Part shown: positions 53,667 to 61,665 of the stretch, piece after piece | How the letters are laid out: the number at the start of each line of letters is the position of its first letter | How positions within the stretch are numbered: the stretch's first letter is position 1 | Source of the DNA: Mycobacterium bourgelatii | GTDB taxonomy: Bacteria > Actinomycetota > Actinomycetes > Mycobacteriales > Mycobacteriaceae | Length of the DNA stretch: 64,000 nt | Direction: 5' to 3' | NCBI RefSeq assembly: GCF_010723575.1 | Contig: NZ_BLKZ01000001.1 | Location: forward strand, 2,170,001 to 2,234,000 | The notes under the pieces: generated by a model | What the model was told of the DNA's origin: nothing | Databases searched by the model: none | What the model saw: the letters and a program-made list of their open reading frames with translations, nothing else | Program-made: the position numbers and the translations under genes

Positions 53667-53745
53667 GACGAATCCCCTTGAAATAAAGAAAATTTGAAAA
53701 CTATGGCGCGACGCTGCGCTGATAGATAGAACGTTAGCTAAAGTA

Positions 53746-53775
53746 ATTATATTTCGCCAGGGTTTGCGCTCCGAA
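53746..53775 (-). promoter_or_regulatory. Putative car promoter (TTCGGA-N18-TATAAT)
   Basis: On the minus strand a consensus -10, TATAAT, occupies 53751-53746, preceded after 18 bases by TTCGGA (53775-53770) as a weak -35. Transcription would start near 53739, giving a leader of about 73 bases to the car ATG. The surrounding 100 bases are markedly AT-rich for this genome. Confidence 0.5.
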
Positions 53776-53852
53776 GCGGCTGCCAATTGCCTGTGAGATG
53801 CGCCACCGGCCCTATCGACGAGAGTCTTCCGGGTCAGCGCGTCGAGCAGGCG

Positions 53853-55202
53853 TCAGAGCTCGGCGAGAATGCCCGTCAGGACCTCAACGCCTTCGGCCAG
53901 TAGTTCGTCGCTGATGGTCAGCGGTGGCAGCAGGCGGATGACGTTGCCGAACATGCCGCAGGTCAACACGATGACACCGGCCGCGTGCGCCGAGTTGGCC
54001 AGTTTCAGGGTCAGCGCGGGGTCGGGTTCGGCGGTCCCGGACTTCACCAGTTCGATGGCGATCATGGCCCCGCGCCCTCGGACGTCGCCGATTCGGTCGT
54101 CGGCGGCCTGCAGCCGCAGCAGCGGCTCCATGAGCAGTCGTTCGATCTGCTGGGCTCGCTCGATCAGACCGTCCTGCTCGATGGTCTCGATCGTGGCCAG
54201 GGCGGCGGCGCAGGCAACGGGATTGCCGCCGAAGGTGCCACCCACACCACTGGTATGCGGGGCATCCATGATTTCGGCGCGGCCGGTGACCGCCGACAGC
54301 GGCAATCCATCGGCGATGCCTTTGGCGATGCAGATCAAGTCGGGTTCTATACCGCTGGGGCCTTCGTGCTCGCAGGCGAACCAAGCTCCGGTGCGCGCGA
54401 ACCCGGTTTGCACCTCGTCGGCGATGAACACCACATTGTTCTCGCGGCACCACTTCACCAGTGCCGGCAGGAAACCCTCGGCCGGGACGATGAAGCCGCC
54501 TTCGCCCTGAATCGGCTCGATGATCACCGCCGCCAGATTCTGCGAACCGACTTGCTTCTCGATGACGTTGATGGCGCGGGCTGCGGCCTTCTCGCCGTCG
54601 GTGGCCAACTCCTTGTCGAGGAGGCCGTCCCGGTATGGGTAGGAGATCGGCGCCCGGTAGATCTCCGGCGCAAAAGGACCGAAACCGCTCTTGTACGGCA
54701 TTGACTTGGCGGTCAGCGCCATCGCCAGATTGGTACGCCCGTGGTAGGCGTGGTCGAACGCGATCACGGCGGGTTTGTGGGTGTAAGAGCGCGCGATCTT
54801 CACCGCGTTCTCAACCGCTTCCGCCCCGGAGTTGAACAACACCGAGCGCTTCTCGCTGTCGCCGGGAGTGATGCGGTTGAGCTGTTCGGCGACGGCCACG
54901 TACTGCTCATACGGGGTCACCATGAAGCAGGCGTGGGTGAACTCGGCGACTTGTGCACGTACCGCGTCCACCACCCGAGGGGACGAGTTGCCGATCGTGG
55001 TCACCGCGATGCCCGAGCCCAGGTCGATCAAACGGTTGCCGTCGGCGTCTTCGAGAATGCCGCCACCGGCCCGCACTGCGAAGACCGGAAGCGTGACTCC
55101 GACACCGTGGGACACCGCTGCGGTCCTGCGTTTGTTGAGCTCCAGCGAGGCGGGACCCGGGATTTCCGTGACCAATTTCCGGCTCTGCTCGAGGCTGGCC
55201 AC
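53853..55202 (-). CDS. gabT: 4-aminobutyrate aminotransferase
   Basis: A 449-residue class III PLP aminotransferase converting GABA and 2-oxoglutarate to succinate semialdehyde and glutamate. Features: LFNSGAEAVENAVKIAR, AFDHAYHGRTNLAMALT, IIEPIQGEGGF, the cofactor Asp in FIADEVQTGFARTG, and the Schiff-base lysine in CIAKGIADGLPLSAV. GTG 55202 is chosen with GGAGGA just upstream; the frame is open to 55406. Divergent from yajC. In the same order as M. tuberculosis Rv2589-Rv2590 next to car. Confidence 0.93.
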   Translation of the reverse strand: MASLEQSRKLVTEIPGPASLELNKRRTAAVSHGVGVTLPVFAVRAGGGILEDADGNRLIDLGSGIAVTTIGNSSPRVVDAVRAQVAEFTHACFMVTPYEQYVAVAEQLNRITPGDSEKRSVLFNSGAEAVENAVKIARSYTHKPAVIAFDHAYHGRTNLAMALTAKSMPYKSGFGPFAPEIYRAPISYPYRDGLLDKELATDGEKAAARAINVIEKQVGSQNLAAVIIEPIQGEGGFIVPAEGFLPALVKWCRENNVVFIADEVQTGFARTGAWFACEHEGPSGIEPDLICIAKGIADGLPLSAVTGRAEIMDAPHTSGVGGTFGGNPVACAAALATIETIEQDGLIERAQQIERLLMEPLLRLQAADDRIGDVRGRGAMIAIELVKSGTAEPDPALTLKLANSAHAAGVIVLTCGMFGNVIRLLPPLTISDELLAEGVEVLTGILAEL

Positions 55203-55528
55203 GAATCCTCCTTCCGCGGCGCGGCGGTCACGTCGCGGGTAAAGCCTAACCCGACTCGGGGCCCCGCTCGGGAGGCGTTCGCACGGGGTTCTCAATGTGA
55301 ATATCCTGGCCAAGGAGCGAACCTGGGGCGCATTGCGCTGGATACCATTTGCCCCGCGTCCGGAGGTGCGTTGCGCTGGCTGGCGAGCGCTGCCGCCGAG
55401 TCGCAATTTCGGGCCTGCCAGACTGGACAGCGGGCGCTAGACCCTGACGAGGTGCGTGACGTAAGGGACGGCCTGAGGCCGCCCCGGGACGCACCGAGCA
55501 ATACCGATACGAAAGACAGGCGTGTTCG
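55203..55528. other. Divergent intergenic region between gabT and yajC (326 bp)
   Basis: No gene is supported here. It must hold the leftward gabT promoter and the rightward yajC-secDF promoter. GGCCTGAGGCC at 55470-55480 forms a small hairpin near the yajC leader. I see no confident promoter hexamers or riboswitch pattern. Confidence 0.5.
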
Positions 55529-55882
55529 ATGGATGCTTTGGCCTTGATGTTGCCCTTCGTGATCATCATGGGGGTGTTTCTGTTCATTGGGTCGCGTCGT
55601 CAGCGACGCGCCGTGCAGGCCACCATCGACCTGCACGAGTCGCTGGAAGTGGGTGATCGGGTCCACACGACGTCCGGGCTCGAGGCCAACATCGTCGCCA
55701 TCACCGACGACACCGTCGACCTGGAGATCGCGCCGGGCGTCGTCACGACGTGGATGAAGCTTGCGATTCGCGACAAGATCCTGCCTGATGACGACGTAGA
55801 TCTCGACGACGAAGACGAGTATTCGGTCGCCGTTGAGGATGAAGACGCCCAGGACGAGACCCGCGTGGCGAAGGACGCCTAA
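55529..55882 (+). CDS. yajC: Preprotein translocase subunit YajC
   Basis: A 117-residue protein with one N-terminal membrane span (LMLPFVIIMGVFLFIGS, about 6-22), a basic RRQRRA stop-transfer segment, the YajC core (SLEVGDRVHTTSGLEANIV) and a highly acidic C-terminal tail (about 85-112). It joins SecDF in the accessory complex of the Sec translocon. Followed 77 bases later by secD. M. tuberculosis Rv2588c. Confidence 0.94.
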   Translation: MDALALMLPFVIIMGVFLFIGSRRQRRAVQATIDLHESLEVGDRVHTTSGLEANIVAITDDTVDLEIAPGVVTTWMKLAIRDKILPDDDVDLDDEDEYSVAVEDEDAQDETRVAKDA

Positions 55883-55959
55883 TTACTGCACGTAGTCTTT
55901 GCAGAGGTTTTTAGAGGCTCGCCACCCGGGCAAGATCGATTTCAAGGAGACGTTGGAAC

Positions 55960-57909
55960 GTGGCATCGACTTCGGCGCCGGTCCATCCTGCCCGCTACCT
56001 GTCGGTATTCGCGTTCATGCTCCTCAGCGTCTACCTGCTGGTTTTCTTCACCGGGGACGGTCATGCGACCCCGAAGCTGGGCATCGACCTGCAGGGCGGA
56101 ACCCGGGTCACGTTGACTGCCCGCACGCCGGACGGTTCGGCGCCGAGTCGGGAAGCGTTGTCGCAGGCGCAGCAAATCATCAGCGCGCGGGTCAACGGGC
56201 TCGGTGTTTCGGGCTCCGAGGTGGTCGTCGACGGTGACAACCTGGTCATCACGGTGCCGGGCAACGACGGCAGCGAGGCCCGCAATCTCGGCCAGACCGC
56301 ACGTCTGTACATCCGGCCGGTGATTCAGGCCGTACCGGCGGCGACGGAAGAACCCACTGAGGGGCCTCAGCCGGGTGAGACGCCGCCCGCGAATTCGCCC
56401 GCGCCTGGTCAACCGCCCGCGCCTGGTCAACCGCCGGCCCCTGGTCAACCGTCCGCGCCTGGTCAACCGCCGGCCCCCGGTCAATCGCCCGCGCCCGGTC
56501 AGCCCCCCGCGCCCGGTCAATCACCTGCGCCCGGTCAACCGGGGACGCCGAGCCCGAGGCCCCAGCCGCGGCCTTTCCCGCAGGACCCGGCGCCCTCACC
56601 CTCGCCGAGTCCGAAGCCCAGCGCGACTTCACCGGCGCCCTCGTCACCCGCCCCTTCGTCACCTGCCCCCGGGTCGCCAGCGCCGGGTTCACCCGCCCCC
56701 GGGTCACCGGCACCGACGTCCGGTCAGCCCTCGCCGGCGGAGGTCCCGCCTCCCGATCAGCCCGCGCCGCCAGATCCGCGCAAGGATCTCGCCGAACGCA
56801 TCGCGCAAGAAAAGAAGTGGCGCCAAAGCACCAACCAGTACTTGCAGATGATGGCGTTGCAATACCAATCGCTGCGCTGCAATGAGAAGGACATCCTGGC
56901 CGGCAATGACGATCCGAACCTGCCCCTGGTGACCTGCTCCACCGACCACAAGACGGCTTACCTGCTGGCGCCGTCGATCATCAGCGGCGACCAGATCAAA
57001 GACGCCTCCTCTGGTATGGACCAGCGCAGCATCGGTTACGTGGTCGATCTGCAGTTCAAAGGGCCCGCGGCGAACGTCTGGGCCGACTACACCGCCGCCC
57101 ACGTCGGAACGCAGACGGCGTTCACCCTGGACTCCCAGGTCGTCAGCGCCCCGGTCATCAATGAACCTATTCCGGGCGGTAGGACCCAGATCAGCGGGGG
57201 AGAGCCACCGTTCACCGCGGCGGCCGCGCGCCAGCTCGCCAACGTCCTCAAATACGGGTCGTTGCCGCTGTCCTTCGAATCCTCGGAAGCTCAAACCGTC
57301 TCGGCGACACTGGGCTTGCAGTCGCTACGGGCCGGTCTGATCGCGGGTGCGATCGGGTTGGCGCTGGTGCTGGTGTACTCGCTGTTGTACTACCGAGTGC
57401 TGGGGTTGCTCACCGCGTTGTCGCTAATCGCTTCCGGGGCAATGGTTTTCGCAATCCTGGTGTTGCTGGGGCGGGTCATCAACTACACCCTGGACCTCGC
57501 GGGTATAGCGGGTCTGATCATCGGTATCGGCACCACCGCCGACTCGTTCGTGGTGTTCTTCGAACGCATCAAAGACGAGATCCGCGAAGGCCGTTCGTTC
57601 CGTTCGGCGGTGCCACGGGGTTGGTCGCGGGCCCGCAAGACGATCGTGTCGGGCAACGCCGTGACCTTCCTGGCCGCCGCGGTGCTCTACTTCCTGGCGA
57701 TCGGCCAGGTGAAGGGGTTTGCTTTCACCTTGGGCCTGACCACGATCCTGGACCTCGTCGTGGTGTTCCTGGTGACTTGGCCGCTGGTGTACCTGGCGTC
57801 CAAGTCGTCGAGAATGGCCAAGCCGGCCTACAACGGCCTGGGAGCTGTTCAGCAGGTGGCCCGCGAACGCCGAACTCAAGCGGGTGCAGCGAAGACAGGA
57901 CGGGGATAA
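55960..57909 (+). CDS. secD: Protein translocase subunit SecD with expanded Pro-rich loop
   Basis: A 649-residue RND-type membrane protein that uses the proton gradient to pull secreted proteins out of SecYEG. Span 1 (about 12-30) and LGIDLQGGTRVTL open the P1 domain. A Pro/Ala/Ser/Gln-rich insert (about 130-285) follows, made of PAPGQ-type hexapeptide and SPAP repeats. Then the rest of P1 and five C-terminal spans, including AGIAGLIIGIGTTADSFVVFFE. The insert makes it clearly longer than the M. tuberculosis SecD (about 570 residues as I recall). The start is GTG 55960; secF begins 4 bases after the stop. Confidence 0.95.
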   Translation: MASTSAPVHPARYLSVFAFMLLSVYLLVFFTGDGHATPKLGIDLQGGTRVTLTARTPDGSAPSREALSQAQQIISARVNGLGVSGSEVVVDGDNLVITVPGNDGSEARNLGQTARLYIRPVIQAVPAATEEPTEGPQPGETPPANSPAPGQPPAPGQPPAPGQPSAPGQPPAPGQSPAPGQPPAPGQSPAPGQPGTPSPRPQPRPFPQDPAPSPSPSPKPSATSPAPSSPAPSSPAPGSPAPGSPAPGSPAPTSGQPSPAEVPPPDQPAPPDPRKDLAERIAQEKKWRQSTNQYLQMMALQYQSLRCNEKDILAGNDDPNLPLVTCSTDHKTAYLLAPSIISGDQIKDASSGMDQRSIGYVVDLQFKGPAANVWADYTAAHVGTQTAFTLDSQVVSAPVINEPIPGGRTQISGGEPPFTAAAARQLANVLKYGSLPLSFESSEAQTVSATLGLQSLRAGLIAGAIGLALVLVYSLLYYRVLGLLTALSLIASGAMVFAILVLLGRVINYTLDLAGIAGLIIGIGTTADSFVVFFERIKDEIREGRSFRSAVPRGWSRARKTIVSGNAVTFLAAAVLYFLAIGQVKGFAFTLGLTTILDLVVVFLVTWPLVYLASKSSRMAKPAYNGLGAVQQVARERRTQAGAAKTGRG

Positions 57910-57913
57910 CCAC

Positions 57914-59392
57914 ATGGCTTCCGATCGCAGCAAGGAGGAGCTGGCGCAGGATGGGGACGAGTCGACCACCGACACCCAACCGCAGACGCCAACGCCCAAA
58001 CCGGTTCGGCCCAGCAGTCGCAAGAGCGGTGCGGCCAAGGCGCCGGTAGGCAAGTCACGCGACAACTCGAAGGCCAAGGCAGCTTCAAAGACCCCTAAGA
58101 CCGACGACGATGTCACCGAAGCCTCCGAAGCGCCCACGGTCGCGGTGAGCCTGGCCGACCGCGAAACAAGCACCGACGCCAAACTGCCCCAGCACAGCTT
58201 CCTGAACCGCCTCTACACCGGAACCGGCGCGTTCGAGGTGGTGGGAAAGCGCAAGCTTTGGTACGGCATCAGCGGCGCCATGGTCGCCATCGCCATTCTC
58301 GCCATCATCATCCGCGGTTTCACCTTGGGGATTGACTTCACGGGCGGCACCACGGTGTCGCTGCCCGCCGCGGGCGAGTCCGGCATCATCCAGGTGGATC
58401 AGGTGGAGGATGTCTTCAACAAGACCATCGGCAAGGACCCCGATGCGGTGGTGACGGTCGGCAAGGGCGCCTCGGCGACCGTGCAGATTCGCTCCTCGAA
58501 GCTGTCCAATGCCGAAACGGAGAAGCTGCGCGATGCGTTGTTCGACGCATTGAAGCCCAAGGGCGCCGACGGCCAGCCCAGCAAGCAGGCCATCAGCGAC
58601 GCGGCGGTGTCTGCGACCTGGGGAGGCCAGATCACCAAGAAGGCGGTGATCGCCCTGGTGGTCTTCCTGGTGCTGTGTGCGCTCTACATCACCGTGCGCT
58701 ACGAGCGGTACATGACCATCTCGGCGCTCGCGGCCATGTTCTTCGACATCGCCGTCACCGCCGGTGTGTATGCCTTGGTCGGTTTTGAAGTAACCCCCGC
58801 GACGGTGATCGGGCTGATGACCATCCTCGGGTTTTCCATCTACGACACCGTGATCGTGTTCGACAAGGTCGAGGAAAACACCCACGGCTTCCAGCACACC
58901 ACTCGGCGAACCTACGCCGAACAGGCCAACCTCGCGATCAACCAGACGTTCATGCGCTCCATCAACACCAGCCTGATCTCCGTACTTCCGGTGGTGGCAT
59001 TGATGGTGGTGGCGGTGTGGCTGCTCGGGGTTGGCACCCTGAAGGACTTGGCGCTGGTGCAGCTGATCGGCATCATCGTCGGCACCTACTCGTCGATCTT
59101 CTTCGCCACACCGCTGCTGGTCACCCTGCGGGAGCGCACGGAGTTGGTGCGCACTCACACCCGACGGGTCAACCGGCGCCGCACGGCGGGATCGCGGGCA
59201 ACCGACGACGCCGCTGACAGCGAGACCGCGGAGGACGCGGAATCCGGGGCCACCACCGAGGTAGCCGCAGTCGTGGGATCCCAGGCGGAGACGGCCACCA
59301 AACCGGCAACCAACAAACCGGCCCCGGGCGCGCGGCCGGTGCGGCCGACCGGCACCCGCCGTCCCACCGGCAAGAGAAGCGCCCGGCGGTAG
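57914..59392 (+). CDS. secF: Protein translocase subunit SecF
   Basis: A 492-residue partner of SecD. A long charged N-terminal extension (about 1-105), rich in Lys, Ser and Thr, precedes span 1; then GIDFTGGTTVSLPA of the P4 domain and five C-terminal spans with IGLMTILGFSIYDTVIVFDKV. A polar Ala/Thr/Pro tail follows from about 420. ATG 57914 is 4 bases after secD. The N- and C-terminal tails are typical of mycobacteria. M. tuberculosis Rv2586c. Confidence 0.95.
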   Translation: MASDRSKEELAQDGDESTTDTQPQTPTPKPVRPSSRKSGAAKAPVGKSRDNSKAKAASKTPKTDDDVTEASEAPTVAVSLADRETSTDAKLPQHSFLNRLYTGTGAFEVVGKRKLWYGISGAMVAIAILAIIIRGFTLGIDFTGGTTVSLPAAGESGIIQVDQVEDVFNKTIGKDPDAVVTVGKGASATVQIRSSKLSNAETEKLRDALFDALKPKGADGQPSKQAISDAAVSATWGGQITKKAVIALVVFLVLCALYITVRYERYMTISALAAMFFDIAVTAGVYALVGFEVTPATVIGLMTILGFSIYDTVIVFDKVEENTHGFQHTTRRTYAEQANLAINQTFMRSINTSLISVLPVVALMVVAVWLLGVGTLKDLALVQLIGIIVGTYSSIFFATPLLVTLRERTELVRTHTRRVNRRRTAGSRATDDAADSETAEDAESGATTEVAAVVGSQAETATKPATNKPAPGARPVRPTGTRRPTGKRSARR

Positions 59393-59398
59393 TCGCCG

Positions 59399-61054
59399 AT
59401 GGTCACCGCGCGGCGGGCGACCTTGTGGTGTCGCATCATCGAGGTCATCGCGATGCTGGTCGCAGGCTCGACGTTGACCGGTTGTTCCGGCAGCACGGCG
59501 AAGAAGATCGACTACGTCGTCGACGGGTCGCTGCCCAGCTACAACGTCAACACCGTCATCGGCGCGGCGTCGGCGGGGGCCCAGGCGTTTGCCCGCACCC
59601 TCACCGGCTTCACCTATCACGGGCCCGACGGGCAGGTGGTTGCCGACCGTGACTTCGGCACCGTCTCGGTGGTGGGCGGTTCGCCGCTGGTGCTGGATTA
59701 TCAGATCGCCGACAACGCCGTGTATTCCGACGGCAAACCGATAACCTGCGACGATCTCGTGCTGACCTGGGCCGCCCAGTCCGGTCGCTTTCCCGGTTTC
59801 GATGCCGCCACACAGGCCGGCTACCTCGACATCGCCAACATCGATTGCACGCCGGGTCAGCGCAAGGCCCGGGTCTCGTTCATCCCGGACCGCGGTTTCG
59901 TCGACTACACGCAGTTGTTCACGGCGACATCGCTGATGCCGTCACACGTGCTATCCGACCTCCTGGGGACCGACGTCACCAAGGCGCTGCTGGACAACAA
60001 CGGTCCCGTCGTGGAAAACATTGCGCGACTGTGGAATTCGACGTGGGACTTGAAGCCGGGCGTCGACCTCAAGCGCTTCCCGTCGTCCGGGCCGTACAAG
60101 ATCGAATCCGTCCTGCCCGGCGGTGCGGTGGTGCTCGTCGCCAATGACCGCTGGTGGGGCGCCAAGCCCGTCACCAAGCGGATCACCGTGCGGCCGCTGG
60201 GAGTCGACATCCAGGACCGGGTCAACAACCGCAGCGTCGACGTGGTGGATATCGCGGCGGGATCGTCGGGTGCGCTGGCAACGCCAGACAACTATCAACG
60301 CACCGACTCGCCCGCGGCGGGGATCGTGCAATTGATCTTCGCGCCGAAGGGGCCGCTGTTCGACGTCCGCAATCGCCGCGCACTCTCGCTGTGCGCCCCG
60401 CGGGAGGCGATCGCCCGGGACGCCGGAACGGGGATCGCCAATTCGCGGCTCAATCCGGCCACCGAGGACCCCATCGCCGAGGCCGACGGGGCTGCGCAGG
60501 CCGCACCGTTCAACACGGGCGACCCGGCCGCCGCCCGCGATGCGCTGGGTGGAACACCGCTGACGGTCCGGATCGGCTTCCACGGACCTAACGCCCGCCT
60601 GGCGGCCACCATCGGCACCATCGCGAAGTCGTGCGCCCCCGCCGGAATCACCGTCTCCGACGTCACCCTCGACATCCCTGGGCCGCAGGCGCTGCGGGAA
60701 GGCAAGATCGATGTGTTGCTGTCCAGCACTGGGGGCGCCAGCGGCAGCGGATCGAGCGGGTCGTCGCTGGTGGACGCCTACGCCCTGCACGGCGGCAACG
60801 GCAACAACCTGTCCGGGTTCGCAAACCCCCAGGTCGACGGCATCATCGGCGCACTCGCCGTCTCCGCCGACCCCGGCGAACGGGTCCGGTTGCTTGCCGA
60901 GGGCGCGCCGATTCTCTGGACCGACCTGCCGACGTTGCCGTTGTATCGCCAGCAGCGCACTTTGCTGATGTCGAAAAAGATGTACGCAGTAAGCAAGAAC
61001 CCGACTCGATGGGGCGCCGGGTGGAATATGGACCGCTGGTCCCTGACACAGTGA
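59399..61054 (+). CDS. Peptide-type ABC transporter substrate-binding lipoprotein (Rv2585c-like)
   Basis: A 551-residue lipoprotein. The lipobox LTGC puts the lipidated Cys at 29 after a short hydrophobic signal. The rest is a family 5 solute-binding protein (DppA/OppA fold): YNVNTVIGAASAGAQAFARTL, DYQIADNAVYSDGKPITCDDLVLTW (in segments) and RVSFIPDRGFVDYTQLF. No permease or ATPase genes adjoin it, so it may have a scaffolding role or use a distant transporter. It lies 6 bases after secF and its stop overlaps a GTG for apt. Confidence 0.9.
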   Translation: MVTARRATLWCRIIEVIAMLVAGSTLTGCSGSTAKKIDYVVDGSLPSYNVNTVIGAASAGAQAFARTLTGFTYHGPDGQVVADRDFGTVSVVGGSPLVLDYQIADNAVYSDGKPITCDDLVLTWAAQSGRFPGFDAATQAGYLDIANIDCTPGQRKARVSFIPDRGFVDYTQLFTATSLMPSHVLSDLLGTDVTKALLDNNGPVVENIARLWNSTWDLKPGVDLKRFPSSGPYKIESVLPGGAVVLVANDRWWGAKPVTKRITVRPLGVDIQDRVNNRSVDVVDIAAGSSGALATPDNYQRTDSPAAGIVQLIFAPKGPLFDVRNRRALSLCAPREAIARDAGTGIANSRLNPATEDPIAEADGAAQAAPFNTGDPAAARDALGGTPLTVRIGFHGPNARLAATIGTIAKSCAPAGITVSDVTLDIPGPQALREGKIDVLLSSTGGASGSGSSGSSLVDAYALHGGNGNNLSGFANPQVDGIIGALAVSADPGERVRLLAEGAPILWTDLPTLPLYRQQRTLLMSKKMYAVSKNPTRWGAGWNMDRWSLTQ

Positions 61055-61092
61055 GTCGACCAATTGCCGCTATGACGCCTCGTAAGGTCGTA

Positions 61093-61623
61093 ATGAGTTC
61101 TCCTCCCATTGCCCAGGTGATCGCATCCCTGACCAGGGACGTCGCAGACTTTCCAAAGCCGGGAGTCCAGTTCAAAGACCTCACTCCGCTGTTCGCCGAT
61201 CGGGATGGGTTCGCGACGGTTGTCGACGCGCTGGCCGAAATTGCGTCCGGGGCCGACCTGGTGGCCGGGATCGAGTCCCGCGGATCTCTGGTGGCCGCCG
61301 CGACTGCCATCCGACTCGATTGCGGCGTGTTGTCCATCCGCAAGCGCGGCAAGCTGCCGCCGCCGGTGATCGGCGAGGACTACGTCCGGGAGTACGGCCC
61401 GGCGGCCATGGAAATCCCGGCCGACGGCCTCGACCTGCAGGACCGCAGCATCGTGATCATCGACGACGTGCTGGCCACCGGCGGCACCTTGGGTGCGGCG
61501 GCGCGGTTACTGAAGCGCGCCGGGATGAACGTGACCGGGGCGGCCGTGCTGGTGGAACTTCCGGCGCTCGGCGGTCGCGAAGCCATTGCGCCGTTGTCGG
61601 TTCAAAGTTTGAGCTACGCCTGA
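61093..61623 (+). CDS. apt: Adenine phosphoribosyltransferase
   Basis: About 176 residues. The PRPP-binding loop is VIIDDVLATGGTLGAA, with FPKPGVQFKDLTPLF and GIESRGSLVAAATAIRL as the adenine and flexible-loop regions. It salvages adenine to AMP using PRPP. Three in-frame starts exist: GTG 61051 (overlaps the upstream stop, 190 residues), ATG 61072 and ATG 61093; the last is preferred for AAGG six bases upstream and a length close to E. coli Apt. It lies between the lipoprotein and relA, as in M. tuberculosis (Rv2584c). Confidence 0.9.
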   Translation: MSSPPIAQVIASLTRDVADFPKPGVQFKDLTPLFADRDGFATVVDALAEIASGADLVAGIESRGSLVAAATAIRLDCGVLSIRKRGKLPPPVIGEDYVREYGPAAMEIPADGLDLQDRSIVIIDDVLATGGTLGAAARLLKRAGMNVTGAAVLVELPALGGREAIAPLSVQSLSYA

Positions 61624-61665
61624 GCTCCCCGCGAAGCGATATCCTCGAGGTCGGAGGTGACGACC

